NCBI RefSeq assembly: GCF_013466785.1
Contig: NZ_CP059163.1
Span: 2,728,001 to 2,792,000 of the forward strand
Direction of reading: 5' to 3'
DNA length: 64,000 bases
Source: Nocardioides marinisabuli
GTDB taxonomy: Bacteria > Actinomycetota > Actinomycetes > Propionibacteriales > Nocardioidaceae
Part shown: positions 44,841 through 55,700 of the stretch, one piece after another
Position numbering within the stretch: position 1 is the stretch's first letter
Layout of the letters: each line of letters starts with the position of its first letter
Notes under the pieces: model-generated
Seen by the model: only the letters and a program-made list of their open reading frames with translations
What the model was told of the DNA's origin: nothing
The model's database searches: none
Translations under genes and position numbers: made by a program

Positions 44841-46606
44841 CAGCCCCGCACGACGCCAGCCCCGACGGCCCCAGCGGCCCGAGCGGGGTCGACGACGCGC
44901 AGATGCTCACCGCGCTGGTGCGCCTGCGCGGCGCCCTCCAGGCCGCGACCCTGCCGCTCGACCTGCCCGGGGTCGAGGAGGTGCGCACCTCGCACCAGGA
45001 GATGGTCGACCAGCTCGAGGACTACGTGATCCCGCGGGTCATGACGATCGACGCGCCGCTGCTGACCGTCGTGGGCGGCTCGACCGGCGCCGGCAAGTCG
45101 ACCCTGGTCAACTCGCTCGTGGGCCGTCGCGTCACCGAGCCGGGGGTGCTGCGCCCGACCACGCGCTCGCCGGTGCTGGTGCACCACCCCGACGACGGGC
45201 ACTGGTTCGGCCAGGACCGGCTGCTGCCCGACCTGCGCCGGGTCGAGCACTCGACCAACGACCCCGACGCGCTCCAGCTGGTGGCCTCCGACACCGTCCC
45301 GCAGGGCCTGGCCGTCCTCGACGCCCCCGACGTCGACTCGGTCGAGGAGCGCAACCGCACCCTGGCCGCCCAGCTGCTCGCGGCCGCCGACCTGTGGCTC
45401 TTCGTCACCTCGGCCGCCCGGTACGCCGACCAGGTGCCTTGGGGCTTCCTCAAGCAGGCCGCCGACCGCTCGACGGCCGTCGCGGTCGTGCTCGACCGCA
45501 CCGCGCCCGACGCGGTGCAGACCGTGTCGACCCACCTCGCCCGGATGCTGGCCTCGCGCGGGCTCAAGGACTCCCCGCTCTTCGTGGTCAACGAGGGGCC
45601 GGTCGACGAGGCGGGGCTGCTGCCGCCCGGTCACGTCGCCGACGTGCGCGGCTGGCTGGAGTCGCTGGCCGCCGACGCCGGCGCCCGGGCCGCGGTGGTC
45701 AAGCAGACCCTCGACGGCGCGGTCCGCAGCATCACCCACCACGTGCACCCCGTCGCCGACGCCGCGGCCGTGCAGGTCGACACCGCGGCCACGCTGCGCC
45801 ACGAGGCGGAGCGGGCCTACGAGCGCGCCGCGGCCGACGCGGTCAAGGCGACCGCCGACGGCACCCTGCTGCGCGGCGAGGTGCTCGCCCGCTGGCAGGA
45901 GTTCGTCGGCACCGGCGAACTGCTGAAGTCGCTGGAGAACCGGGTCGGCTGGCTGCGCGACCGCGTGGTCAACGCCGTCAAGGGCAAGCCCCAGCAGGCC
46001 GAGCGGGTCACCGTCGCGGTCGAGTCGGGCCTCGAGCTGCTCATCCTCGAGCACGCCGAGCAGGCCGCCGAGCGGGCCGAGGCCGCCTGGCAGCAGCACG
46101 CCGCCGGCGTCGGCCTCCTGGCCCAGGCCGGGCCCGACATCGGCCGGGCCTCGCGCGACCTGCGCCGGCGGGCCGAGCGCGCCGTGCGCGAGTGGCAGGG
46201 CGACGTGCTCGAGCTGGTCAAGGCCGAGGGCGCCGACAAGCGCTCCACCGCGCGGTTCCTGGCCTTCGGCGTCAACGGGCTCTCGGTCGCGCTGATGGTG
46301 GTCGTCTTCACCCACACCGCCGGCCTGACCGGGGCCGAGGCCGGGATCGCGGGCGGCTCGGCCGCCCTGGGCCAGAAGCTCCTCGAGGCGGTCTTCGGCG
46401 ACCAGGCGGTGCGCGGACTGGCCGAGCGGGCCCGGCGGATGCTCGAGGAGCGCATCACCGGGCTCCTCGACGCCGAGCGCCGGCGCTTCACCGACCTGGT
46501 CGACGCGCTGGGCCTGGCACCAGACGCCGCCGAGCAGCTGCGCCAGGCCGCGCGCCGCGTCGACGACGTCCGCTTCGCCGCCGCACCCAAGCCGGGTCGG
46601 CCCTGA
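44837..46606 (+). CDS. Dynamin-like GTPase (first of pair)
   Basis: The 589-residue GTPase has G1 GGSTGAGKSTLVNSL, a switch Thr in LRPTTRSPVLV, G3 VLDAPDVDSV, and a degenerate G4 in VLDRTAPD. A long helical region with coiled-coil segments follows. A hydrophobic hairpin (about 475-520, FGVNGLSVALMVVVFTHTAGLTGAEAGIAGG) would insert into membrane. This is the layout of bacterial dynamin-like proteins such as Streptomyces DynA/DynB, which support septation. It pairs with the gene at 46674. Confidence 0.83.
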   Translation: MTAPHDASPDGPSGPSGVDDAQMLTALVRLRGALQAATLPLDLPGVEEVRTSHQEMVDQLEDYVIPRVMTIDAPLLTVVGGSTGAGKSTLVNSLVGRRVTEPGVLRPTTRSPVLVHHPDDGHWFGQDRLLPDLRRVEHSTNDPDALQLVASDTVPQGLAVLDAPDVDSVEERNRTLAAQLLAAADLWLFVTSAARYADQVPWGFLKQAADRSTAVAVVLDRTAPDAVQTVSTHLARMLASRGLKDSPLFVVNEGPVDEAGLLPPGHVADVRGWLESLAADAGARAAVVKQTLDGAVRSITHHVHPVADAAAVQVDTAATLRHEAERAYERAAADAVKATADGTLLRGEVLARWQEFVGTGELLKSLENRVGWLRDRVVNAVKGKPQQAERVTVAVESGLELLILEHAEQAAERAEAAWQQHAAGVGLLAQAGPDIGRASRDLRRRAERAVREWQGDVLELVKAEGADKRSTARFLAFGVNGLSVALMVVVFTHTAGLTGAEAGIAGGSAALGQKLLEAVFGDQAVRGLAERARRMLEERITGLLDAERRRFTDLVDALGLAPDAAEQLRQAARRVDDVRFAAAPKPGRP

Positions 46607-46673
46607 CCACGAGACTGCCGGCGCGGCCCCCTAGGGTGTCGCCCAGCACTGACCGCACGCTGAGTGGGAGAAC

Positions 46674-48320
46674 ATGACGTCCTTGCTCGAGGGGGCCAAG
46701 AAGCTGGTCACCCGTGGGACCGACACCGGCGCCCGCATCGATGGTCTCGCCGCCGCCGCCGAGGCGGCGCGCGGGCGGCTCGACGACGCCCTCGTCGACG
46801 ACGCCGAGAAGGTGGTCGACCGGGCCACCAGCCGGCTGCGCCTCTCGGCCGCGCACACCGTGGTCGCGATCGCCGGCGCCACCGGCTCGGGCAAGTCCTC
46901 CACCTTCAACGCCCTGACCGGGCTGGAGCTGTCCGCGGTCGGCGTACGTCGACCGACCACGTCGTGGGCCACCGCCTGCGTGTGGGGCAGCGACGGCGCC
47001 GGTGAGCTGCTCGACTGGCTGGGCATCCCGCCGCGGCACCAGACCACCCGCGACTCCATGCTCGACACCCGGCGCGAGTCGCAGGCGCTCGAGGGCGTGG
47101 TCCTGCTCGACCTGCCCGACCACGACTCGACCGAGGTCTCCCACCACCTCGAGGTCGACCGCCTGGTGGCGCTGGCCGACATGCTCGTGTGGGTCCTGGA
47201 CCCCCAGAAGTACGCCGACGCCGCGATCCACGACCGCTACCTGGCGCCGCTGAAGACCCACGAGGGCGTCATGGTCGTGGTGCTCAACCACATCGACACC
47301 GTGCCGGCCGAGGGCCGCGAGGCGATGCTGGCCGACGTACGCCGCCTGCTCGAGGCCGACGGTCTGGGCCGGGTGCCCGTGATCGGGATCAGCGCCCGCC
47401 AGGGCCTGGGCCTCGACGAGCTGCGCGGTGAGATCGAGTCGCGGGTGCGGGCCAAGAAGATGACCGCCGAGCGGATCGAGTCCGACGTGCGCGCCGCCGC
47501 GGCCCGCCTGCAGGAGGCCGGGGGTGCCGCGCCGACCCGCGCGCTGTCCGACCAGCGGGTGCACGCGATGCAGGACGCCTTCGCCGAGGCCGCCGGGGTG
47601 CCGACCGTGGTCGAGGCCGTCGAGCGCTCGACCCGGCTGCGGGCCGGCCGGGCGACCGGCTGGCCGCTGGTCTCGTGGACCAGCCGGCTGCGTCCCGACC
47701 CGCTCAAGAAGATGCAGCTCGACCTCGGCGGCTCCGCCAAGGCGCTGCGCGGTCGCGAGAGCGCGGTGCCCCAGACGACGTCGGTGCAGCGGGCCCGGGT
47801 CGACTCCGAGGTGCGCTCCCTGGTCGACGAGGCGACGCAGGGCCTCGGGCGCCCCTGGGCCGACGCGGTGCGCCGCGCCTCGGTGCATCGCCTGCCCGAG
47901 ATCGGCGACCGGCTCGACGACGCGCTGCGCGGCGTCGACCTGCAGACCTCCCGCATCCCGGTCTGGGCCGGGGTAGTGCGGGTGCTGCAGTGGGTGCTGG
48001 TCGTCACCGCGCTGGTCGGCGGCGCCTGGACGGTGGCCACCGCCCTGTCCGGCACCCTCGACGACACCCCCGTCTACGCCGGGGTCGCGCTGCCGCTGCT
48101 CCTGCTGCTCGGCGGGGTCGGGCTCGGGGTGCTGCTGGCACTGGTGTGCCGGGGACTGGTGGCCGGCACGGCCAGACGGCGCGCCTCGGTGGCCGACACC
48201 CGGCTGCGCGAGGCGGTCGGCGCGGTCGCCCACGACCTGGTGGTCAGTCCCGTCGAGGCCGAGCTCGCGGCGTACACCCGCGCGCGCGGCGGGCTGTCGA
48301 AGGCGCTCGCCGAGCGCTGA
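46674..48320 (+). CDS. Dynamin-like GTPase (second of pair, YfjP-like)
   Basis: The 548-residue GTPase has G1 GATGSGKSSTFNAL, switch Thr in VRRPTTSWAT, G3 LLDLPDHDS, G4 as LNHID and a Ser-Ala G5-like ISARQG. Helical stalk regions follow. Two transmembrane segments (about 432-455 and 463-490) anchor it. Side-by-side dynamin-like genes usually encode hetero-oligomers. The gene starts 67 bp after its partner, with GTGGGAG before the ATG. Confidence 0.83.
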   Translation: MTSLLEGAKKLVTRGTDTGARIDGLAAAAEAARGRLDDALVDDAEKVVDRATSRLRLSAAHTVVAIAGATGSGKSSTFNALTGLELSAVGVRRPTTSWATACVWGSDGAGELLDWLGIPPRHQTTRDSMLDTRRESQALEGVVLLDLPDHDSTEVSHHLEVDRLVALADMLVWVLDPQKYADAAIHDRYLAPLKTHEGVMVVVLNHIDTVPAEGREAMLADVRRLLEADGLGRVPVIGISARQGLGLDELRGEIESRVRAKKMTAERIESDVRAAAARLQEAGGAAPTRALSDQRVHAMQDAFAEAAGVPTVVEAVERSTRLRAGRATGWPLVSWTSRLRPDPLKKMQLDLGGSAKALRGRESAVPQTTSVQRARVDSEVRSLVDEATQGLGRPWADAVRRASVHRLPEIGDRLDDALRGVDLQTSRIPVWAGVVRVLQWVLVVTALVGGAWTVATALSGTLDDTPVYAGVALPLLLLLGGVGLGVLLALVCRGLVAGTARRRASVADTRLREAVGAVAHDLVVSPVEAELAAYTRARGGLSKALAER

Positions 48321-48387
48321 GCGCGCGCCCCGCTCGCGCGGGGGCCCGGGCGGGGGACCCCGGGGAGCCGGGGCGGGGCCGAGCAAC

Positions 48388-48393
48388 TAGGCT
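48388..48393 (+). promoter_or_regulatory. -10 box TAGGCT, leaderless start
   Basis: TAGGCT ends 7 nt before the ettA ATG at 48401; no ribosome site is present between. Confidence 0.5.
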
Positions 48394-48400
48394 CGGAAAC

Positions 48401-50083
<1,683 letters not shown>

Positions 50084-50113
50084 CAGCCCGCTCGGCCCGC
50101 CGGCCGGGACCGC

Positions 50114-50629
50114 TCAGCGGCCCGGCTGGCGGATCTCCATCTCGGGGTGGCAGGCCACCAGGGCGTCGGAGACGGCGTTCATCACCCGTCCCATCGCCGC
50201 GAGGTCCTCGGCGGGCACGAGGTCGACGAGGTGGTCGCGCACGCCGTTGACGTGCACCGGTGCGCTCCGCTCCAGCAGCTCGCGCCCGGCGTCGGTCAAC
50301 CAGCACATGATGCCGCGGCCGTCCTCGGGCGAGGAGCGGCGCTCGACCAGGCCGGCCCGCTCCATGCGGGCCACCGTGTGGGTGACCCGGCTGCGGCTGT
50401 GCGCCAGCGCGTCGGCGAGCTGCGCCATGCGCAGGCGCCCGTCGCGCTCGGAGAGGCGCACGAGGATCTCGTACTCGGTCAGCGAGAGCCCGCAGCCCTG
50501 CCGCAGGTCGTCGTCGAGCCGGTCGAAGAGCAGCGTCGAGCCAAGCACGAGCGCACGCCAGGCGTGCTGCTGCTCGGTGTCGAGCCAGCGCCCGGTGACG
50601 CGGGCGGGGGAGCTGTCGGTGCTGGTCAC
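50114..50629 (-). CDS. MarR-family transcriptional regulator
   Basis: The 171-residue regulator has the MarR winged helix: [59 protein letters not shown], where [12 protein letters not shown] is the recognition helix and the DGRG stretch is the wing. Flanking helices form the dimer. GTG 50629 is supported by TACAGT 7 nt upstream. It is separated from the thiolase gene by a terminator and stands alone, so its targets are unknown. Confidence 0.9.
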   Translation of the reverse strand: MTSTDSSPARVTGRWLDTEQQHAWRALVLGSTLLFDRLDDDLRQGCGLSLTEYEILVRLSERDGRLRMAQLADALAHSRSRVTHTVARMERAGLVERRSSPEDGRGIMCWLTDAGRELLERSAPVHVNGVRDHLVDLVPAEDLAAMGRVMNAVSDALVACHPEMEIRQPGR

Positions 50630-50636
50630 GCCCCAC

Positions 50637-50642
50637 ACTGTA
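50637..50642 (-). promoter_or_regulatory. -10 box TACAGT, leaderless start
   Basis: TACAGT on the minus strand lies 7 nt before the GTG at 50629 of the MarR gene. Confidence 0.45.
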
Positions 50643-50679
50643 GTGCGGCCCCCATGCCGCGCGGCACACCCAGGACGGG

Positions 50680-50713
50680 CGAGACCCCCGGCACCGAGGT
50701 GCCGGGGGTCTCG
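50680..50713 (-). terminator. Thiolase terminator hairpin
   Basis: A perfect inverted repeat CGAGACCCCCGGCACC / GGTGCCGGGGGTCTCG forms up to 16 bp of stem. It starts 36 bp after the thiolase stop codon. Confidence 0.8.
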
Positions 50714-50748
50714 TCGAGCGGGCCGTGCGGCCCGGTTGAGCGGGTGGC

Positions 50749-51963
50749 TCAGAGACGCTCGAGGATGAGCGCCATGCCCTGGCCGCCACCGACGCACATG
50801 GTGATCAGGCCGGTGCTCTTGTCGTGCCACTCCAGGCTGTTGAGCATGGTGTTCTGCAGGCGGGCGCCGGTCATGCCGAAGGGGTGGCCCACGGCGATCG
50901 CGCCACCGTTGACGTTGAGGCGGTCCAGGTCGATGCCGAGGTCCTGGTAGGACGGCACCACCTGCGCGGCGAAGGCCTCGTTGATCTCGACGAGGTCGAT
51001 GTCGCCGATGCTCATGCCGGCGTGCTTGAGGGCGTTGCGGGTCGCCTCGACCGGGCCGAGGCCCATGATCTCGGGGGACAGGCCGCTCACGCCGGTGGAG
51101 ACGATGCGCGCCAGCGGCTTGAGGCCGAGCTCCTCGGCCTTGGTGTCGCTCATGATGACGACCGCGGCGGCGCCGTCGTTGAGGGCGCAGCAGTTGGCCG
51201 CGGTCACGACGCCGTCGGGACGGAAGACCGGCTTGAGGTCCTTGATCGCGTCGTAGGTGACGCCGGCGCGCGGGCCGTCGTCGGCCGAGACGACCGTGCC
51301 GTCGGGCAGCGTCACCGGGGTGATCTCGCGGGCCCAGAAGCCGTCGTTGATTGCCTTCTCGGCGAGGTTCTGGCTGCGGACGCCGAACTCGTCGAGCTCC
51401 TTGCGGTCGAGCCCGCGCAGCCGCGCGACGTTCTCGGCCGTCTGGCCCATGGCGATGTAGACGTCGGGCAGCGCGCCGTTCTCGCGGGGGTCGACCCAGT
51501 CCTGGCCGCCCTCGGCGAGCTTGTCGGTGCGGGCCTTGGCCTCGTCGAAGAGGTGGTTGTGGGTGTCGGGCCAGTGGTCCGAGGTGCCCTTGGCGAAGCG
51601 CGAGACGGTCTCGACGCCCGAGGAGATGAAGACGTCGCCCTCGCCCGCCTTGATGGCGTGGAAGGCCATCCGGGTGGTCTGCACCGAGGAGGAGCAGTAG
51701 CGGGTGATGGTCGCGCCGGGCACGTCGTCCATGCCGTTGAGGACGTTGACGACGCGCGCCAGGTTGTTGCCCGACTCGCCGCCGGGCAGGCCCACGCCCA
51801 TGTAGTGGTCGTCGACGCTGTTGGGGTCGAGCGCCGGGACCTTGTCGAGCGCGGCCTTGATGATCAGCGCGCTCAGGTCGTCGGGACGCATGTCCTTGAG
51901 CGAACCCTTGTTGGCGCGGCCGATGGGCGAGCGGGCGGTGGAGACGATGACTGCCTCAGGCAT
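50749..51963 (-). CDS. Acetyl-CoA C-acyltransferase (thiolase)
   Basis: The 404-residue thiolase has the nucleophile Cys90 in [14 protein letters not shown], the NEAFAAQV motif, the catalytic His in [17 protein letters not shown] and the second Cys in [11 protein letters not shown]. It would cleave 3-ketoacyl-CoA or condense acetyl-CoA in the cytoplasm. No hydroxyacyl-CoA dehydrogenase is adjacent, so degradative versus biosynthetic use is open. A TAGGGT box lies about 45 nt upstream of the ATG. Confidence 0.93.
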   Translation of the reverse strand: MPEAVIVSTARSPIGRANKGSLKDMRPDDLSALIIKAALDKVPALDPNSVDDHYMGVGLPGGESGNNLARVVNVLNGMDDVPGATITRYCSSSVQTTRMAFHAIKAGEGDVFISSGVETVSRFAKGTSDHWPDTHNHLFDEAKARTDKLAEGGQDWVDPRENGALPDVYIAMGQTAENVARLRGLDRKELDEFGVRSQNLAEKAINDGFWAREITPVTLPDGTVVSADDGPRAGVTYDAIKDLKPVFRPDGVVTAANCCALNDGAAAVVIMSDTKAEELGLKPLARIVSTGVSGLSPEIMGLGPVEATRNALKHAGMSIGDIDLVEINEAFAAQVVPSYQDLGIDLDRLNVNGGAIAVGHPFGMTGARLQNTMLNSLEWHDKSTGLITMCVGGGQGMALILERL

Positions 51964-52100
51964 GGATGGGGACCGGCTCTCTGTTCGGGGACGATGAAGT
52001 CGCTGCCACCCTAGTCGAGGGTCCGGTGCGGGTCGGCGGACGTGTCGCGGGTCTCCCCCCACGTGGGGTCCGGTCGGGCCGACGCGGACGTACTCTCGGT

Positions 52101-52316
52101 ATGTCCGACGTCCCGCAGCAGAACCTGGAGCCCCACATGGTCACCGTCACCACCCCCGTCGCCGTCCTCTACGTCCTCACCCTCGCCGTCGCGGCGCTGG
52201 TCGGTGCCGTGGTCACGGGTGTCGCCGCCACCGCCCTCACCGGCCACCGCCGTCGCCGTCGTGCGGCCGGCCTGAGCATCCCCGTCTACTACCGGGGTCT
52301 CAGCGGCGCGCGCTGA
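52101..52316 (+). CDS. Small single-pass membrane protein, unknown
   Basis: The 71-residue protein has one transmembrane segment (about 16-43, VAVLYVLTLAVAALVGAVVTGVAATAL) followed by the basic stop-transfer TGHRRRRRAAG. The short tail is SIPVYYRGLSGAR. I recognise no family. ATG 52101 is chosen; an internal ATG at 52137 is the alternative. Confidence 0.55.
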   Translation: MSDVPQQNLEPHMVTVTTPVAVLYVLTLAVAALVGAVVTGVAATALTGHRRRRRAAGLSIPVYYRGLSGAR

Positions 52317-52352
52317 CCCGCGGGCGCCCGGCGGGTCTGGCACGATCGCCCG

Positions 52353-53234
52353 ATGCGCCACCGCTACGAGTGCCCCGTGCGCTGGGCCGACCTCGACCTG
52401 CTCGGACACGTCAACAACGTCGTGTACGTCGACTACCTGCAGGAGGCGCGCGTCGACATGATGCGCCACCACCGGGGCGGTGCCGCCGCGCAGCAGTCGG
52501 CCGAGGGCCTCGTCGAGGGCCTGGTCGTGGTGCGCCACGAGGTCGACTACCGCACGCCCCTGCTGTTCCGGTTCGCGCCGGTGAGCATCGAGTGCTGGGT
52601 GGTGCAGGTGCGCGCCGCCAGCTTCACGATGGCCTACGAGATCTTCGACGAGCACCCCGACGGCAGCCGCACCGTCCACCTCACGGCCACGACCGTGCTG
52701 ACCCCCTTCGTCTTCAGCCAGGAGCGGCCTCGGCGGCTCACGGCCGAGGAGCGCCTGGCGCTCGCCGCCTACGTCGAGGACCCCGGCCCGGGGGAGCGGG
52801 CCACCCGCACCCCGGCGCACCGCGAGGAGGCCGGGCACTACCCCGTGCACGTGCGCTTCAGCGACGTCGACGTCTACGGCCACGTCAACAACGTGCGCTA
52901 CTTCGAGTACCTGCAGGAGGCCCGCATCTCGCTCCTGGCGCGCCTGTGGGACGACCCGGCCGGGGCGAGCCGCGCCTCGATGGTCCTGGCGCGCGCCGAG
53001 GTCGACTACAAGGTGCCGATCCTGCACCGCGAGGCGGCGTACGACGCCTGGTCGTGGGTCAGCCACGTCGGCACCAGCTCGGTGGTCGTCGAGAGCGAGA
53101 TCTGCGACGGCGGGACCGTCCTGGCGCGGGCCCGGGTGGTGCTCGTCTTCGTCGACGCGGGCACCGGGCGCTCGGCGCCGCCGCCGGCGGCCCAGCGCGA
53201 GCCGCTCGCGGCGATGCTGGCTCGCGCCGGCTGA
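52353..53234 (+). CDS. Double-hotdog acyl-CoA thioesterase
   Basis: The 293-residue protein contains two 4-hydroxybenzoyl-CoA thioesterase-like hotdog domains. Both begin with the active-site pattern: VRWADLDLLGHVNNVVYVDYLQEAR (residues 9-33) and VRFSDVDVYGHVNNVRYFEYLQEAR (about 168-192). Each has the catalytic Asp and the HVNN helix start, so the tandem arose by duplication and both sites look active. It hydrolyses an acyl-CoA in the cytoplasm. Confidence 0.9.
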   Translation: MRHRYECPVRWADLDLLGHVNNVVYVDYLQEARVDMMRHHRGGAAAQQSAEGLVEGLVVVRHEVDYRTPLLFRFAPVSIECWVVQVRAASFTMAYEIFDEHPDGSRTVHLTATTVLTPFVFSQERPRRLTAEERLALAAYVEDPGPGERATRTPAHREEAGHYPVHVRFSDVDVYGHVNNVRYFEYLQEARISLLARLWDDPAGASRASMVLARAEVDYKVPILHREAAYDAWSWVSHVGTSSVVVESEICDGGTVLARARVVLVFVDAGTGRSAPPPAAQREPLAAMLARAG

Positions 53235-53274
53235 GCCGACCCGTCGAGCCGGTCGAGCGGTCGGGCGGGGCCCG

Positions 53275-53646
53275 TCAGTCGAGGGTGTTGACCATGAACT
53301 GGGCGGCGTGGGTGACGTAGTCCCAGAACGTCTGGCGCTGCTCCTCGGTGAGGTCGACCTCGTCGAGGGCGGCCCGGAAGTGCAGCAGCCAGTGGTCACG
53401 GGCCTCGGGGTTGACCGCGAAGGGGGCGTGGCGCATCCGCAGCCGGGGGTGGCCCCGGGTGTCGGAGTACGTGGTGGGCCCGCCCCAGTACTGCATCAGG
53501 AACAGCGCGAAGCGGTCCTCGGCCGGGGCCAGGTCCTCCTCGGGGTACATCGGGCGCAGCACCTCGTCGCCGGCCACGCCCTCGTAGAAGCGGTGCACGA
53601 TCGCGCGGACCGTCGCCTCGCCCCCGATCTCGTCGTAGAACGTCAC
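53275..53646 (-). CDS. glbO: Group II truncated haemoglobin (GlbO)
   Basis: The 123-residue globin has the proximal His in RMRHAPFAV, a Tyr at the B10 region (HRFYEGVAG) and the Trp of group II at G8 (ARDHWLLHF). Such globins bind O2 tightly and interact with peroxides or membrane respiration. The GTG start overlaps the stop of the mscS-like gene by 4 bp, so it is translated after it. Confidence 0.92.
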   Translation of the reverse strand: MTFYDEIGGEATVRAIVHRFYEGVAGDEVLRPMYPEEDLAPAEDRFALFLMQYWGGPTTYSDTRGHPRLRMRHAPFAVNPEARDHWLLHFRAALDEVDLTEEQRQTFWDYVTHAAQFMVNTLD

Positions 53647-54692
53647 CGGCCCATCATCTCGCTGTCGGCCGCGGGCTCCTCCGAGGCACCCCGGGCGTCG
53701 CGCTCGTCGCGGTGCCACACCACCCGCTGCGGGAAGGGGATCTCGATGCCCTCGATGTCGAAGCGGGCCTTGATGCGCTGGCGCATCTCGCGCGCGACAC
53801 CCCACTGCAGGCCGGGGGCGGTCTTGAGCGCCACCCGCACCGCGATGCCGTCGGCGCCCAGCTCCTGCACGCCCCAGACCGAGGGCTCCTCGATGACCTT
53901 GCCCTTGAAGTCCTCGTCGTCCCACAGGTCGTGGGCGACGTCCTCGAGCACCCGGCGCACCTCGACCAGGTCGGCGTCGTAGGAGACCGAGACGTCGAGC
54001 ACGGTGCGGGCCCAGTTCTGGCTCATGTTGCCGACCCGGGCGATCTCGCCGTTGCGGACGTACCAGACGGTGCCGTTGATGTCGCGCAGCCGCGTGACGC
54101 GCAGGCTGACGGCCTCGACGGTGCCGATGGCCTCGCCCAGGTCGATCTCGTCGCCGACGCCGTACTGGTCCTCGAAGATCATGAAGACGCCCGAGAGGAA
54201 GTCGGTGACCAGGGACTGGGCGCCGAAGCCGACGGCCAGGCCCACGATGCCGGCGCTGGCGATGATCGGTGCGATGTTGACGCCGATCTCGCTGAGCACC
54301 ATCGTGCCCACGATCGCCAGCACGAGGCCGGTGATGATGCTCTTGAGCAGGCTCCCCATCGTCTTGGCCCGCTGCACCCGGCGGGTGGCGTTGAGCGACT
54401 CGCTCGCCGCCTGCACCTTCGCGGCGCGGCCCTTGCGGAAGCGGTGCACCTGGTCGGGCAGCACCCCGTCCTGGGCGCGGGCCACGATCCGGTCCACCAC
54501 GCGGTGCAGCACCCAGCGCAGCACGAAGCCGAGGAGGACGAGCCCCAGGACCGCCATCGGCTTGCCGATCAGCAGGTCGGCGGTGTTCGCGAGCTTGTCG
54601 CTGCCGGTCTGGCCCTTGACCCAGTTGCAGACCTGCTCGGACTCGTCGCACCGACCCTTGATCAGGGAGGACAGGGATACGAGGGGAACCAT
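53643..54692 (-). CDS. MscS-type mechanosensitive channel
   Basis: The 349-residue channel has three transmembrane helices (about 45-65, 110-135, 140-165). The third is the pore helix with GIVGLAVGFGAQSLVTDFLSGVFMIFEDQYGVGDEI, the MscS signature. A beta domain follows with VEAVSLRVTRLRDINGTVWYVRNGEI, then the C-terminal alpha/beta cage. It releases solutes on hypo-osmotic shock. The start is ATG. Confidence 0.93.
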   Translation of the reverse strand: MVPLVSLSSLIKGRCDESEQVCNWVKGQTGSDKLANTADLLIGKPMAVLGLVLLGFVLRWVLHRVVDRIVARAQDGVLPDQVHRFRKGRAAKVQAASESLNATRRVQRAKTMGSLLKSIITGLVLAIVGTMVLSEIGVNIAPIIASAGIVGLAVGFGAQSLVTDFLSGVFMIFEDQYGVGDEIDLGEAIGTVEAVSLRVTRLRDINGTVWYVRNGEIARVGNMSQNWARTVLDVSVSYDADLVEVRRVLEDVAHDLWDDEDFKGKVIEEPSVWGVQELGADGIAVRVALKTAPGLQWGVAREMRQRIKARFDIEGIEIPFPQRVVWHRDERDARGASEEPAADSEMMGR

Positions 54693-54844
54693 GCCTGCCA
54701 GTCAAACAGGTGGCCGGTGCCGACCCCCAACCCTGCACGTGTCGACCGGGTCACGTCCGGCGGGCCGACGGCTCTTCCCGGTCCCGCTCCCGGCCCGGGT
54801 GACCAGGGAGGTGGGCGCGGTTCGAGAGGTGGGTGGCGAGCCGA

Positions 54845-54850
54845 TATCCT
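54845..54850 (+). promoter_or_regulatory. -10 box TATCCT, leaderless start
   Basis: TATCCT ends 6 nt before the GTG at 54857 and supports that start over an upstream in-frame codon at 54833. Confidence 0.5.
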
Positions 54851-54856
54851 TCGGTC

Positions 54857-55228
54857 GTGAGCACCCTGATCACCTCCTCCGTCCTGGCCCGTCGTGCCCG
54901 CACGCTGCTGCTCGCGCTCGGCGCGGCCGGCACCGCCGTCGTGCTCAGCGCCGCACCGGCCGCCGCCGACGTCCCCGAGGGCTGGTCCGACCCGGCCGCC
55001 GTCGACCCGCTCGGCTGGCTGCTGGTCCTCGTCGGGCTGCCCGTGCTCGGCGCGCTCGTGCTGACGGCGCTGGTCTACGGCCCGCCGCTGGCGCGCGGGG
55101 AGCGGGTGGCGCCGGGTGCGCCGCCGGTCGAGAACCAGTGGATCGGCGGCCCGCGCCGGGCCACCGGTGAGCTCGCGGCCCCCGACAACGACGACTCGCA
55201 GGCGGGTGGCTCCAGTGCCCGCTGGTGA
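54857..55228 (+). CDS. Secreted/membrane protein of unknown function
   Basis: The 123-residue protein has a signal peptide (cleavage near APAAADVPEG, residue 38), then one transmembrane segment (about 54-74) and a hydrophilic cytoplasmic tail with GERVAPGAPPVENQWIGGPRRATGEL. I do not recognise a family. The stop overlaps the next gene by 14 bp, suggesting a two-gene operon. Confidence 0.68.
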   Translation: MSTLITSSVLARRARTLLLALGAAGTAVVLSAAPAAADVPEGWSDPAAVDPLGWLLVLVGLPVLGALVLTALVYGPPLARGERVAPGAPPVENQWIGGPRRATGELAAPDNDDSQAGGSSARW

Positions 55229-55601
55229 CCCCTTCTCCTCCGCCGAGCACGCGGCGCTCGACGCGACGATCCGTCGCGCCGAGCAGCTGTGCCGCATGGA
55301 GATCTCGGTCTTCGTCGGCAACGCCGAGGGCGAGCCCCGGGCCTTCGCGACCAGCCTGCACAACACGCTCGTGGCGCCCTCGCGCAGCATCCTGATCATG
55401 GTCGACCCGACCCAGCGGTTCCTCGAGATCGTCACGGGCGGGTTCGTGCGGCGCACCCTCAGCGACCGCGAGGTCGAGCTGGCCGCCCTGCACATGCAGC
55501 AGGACTTCGCCGCCGGCGACCTCGCCGGCGGCCTGCGCCGCGGCATCGAGATGCTCGCCGAGCACGCGCGGCCCCCGCGCACCCTGCACGCCAAGGCCTG
55601 A
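55215..55601 (+). CDS. DUF5130 / TPM-like domain protein
   Basis: The 128-residue protein has FSSAEHAALDATIRRAEQLCRMEISVFVGN and SILIMVDPTQRFLEIVTGG, which resemble the TPM-like domain of DUF5130 proteins. No signal or membrane segment is seen. GTG 55215 gives a compact N-terminus. Its TGA is the first part of the repeat element that follows. Confidence 0.7.
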   Translation: MPAGDPFSSAEHAALDATIRRAEQLCRMEISVFVGNAEGEPRAFATSLHNTLVAPSRSILIMVDPTQRFLEIVTGGFVRRTLSDREVELAALHMQQDFAAGDLAGGLRRGIEMLAEHARPPRTLHAKA

Positions 55602-55700
55602 CAGCCGAGCAGTCACTTCTGAACCTTCGAGCGGTCACTCCTGACCGCCGAGAGGTTCAGACGTGACCTCTCGGTGGTTCAGAAGTGACCGCTCGGCCGT
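55601..55700. repeat. Four-unit palindromic repeat element, copy 2
   Basis: Outer arms 55601-55625 and 55676-55700 pair with two mismatches, and an inner perfect 9 bp stem CCGAGAGGT / ACCTCTCGG lies at 55648-55674. Read inward there are two tandem units of about 21 nt (starting CCGAGCAGTCACTTCTGAAC) on each side. The element is bounded by the TGA of the DUF5130 gene and the TGA of pepN on the other strand. The outer arm is nearly identical to copy 1 at 10540-10682. Confidence 0.85.
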
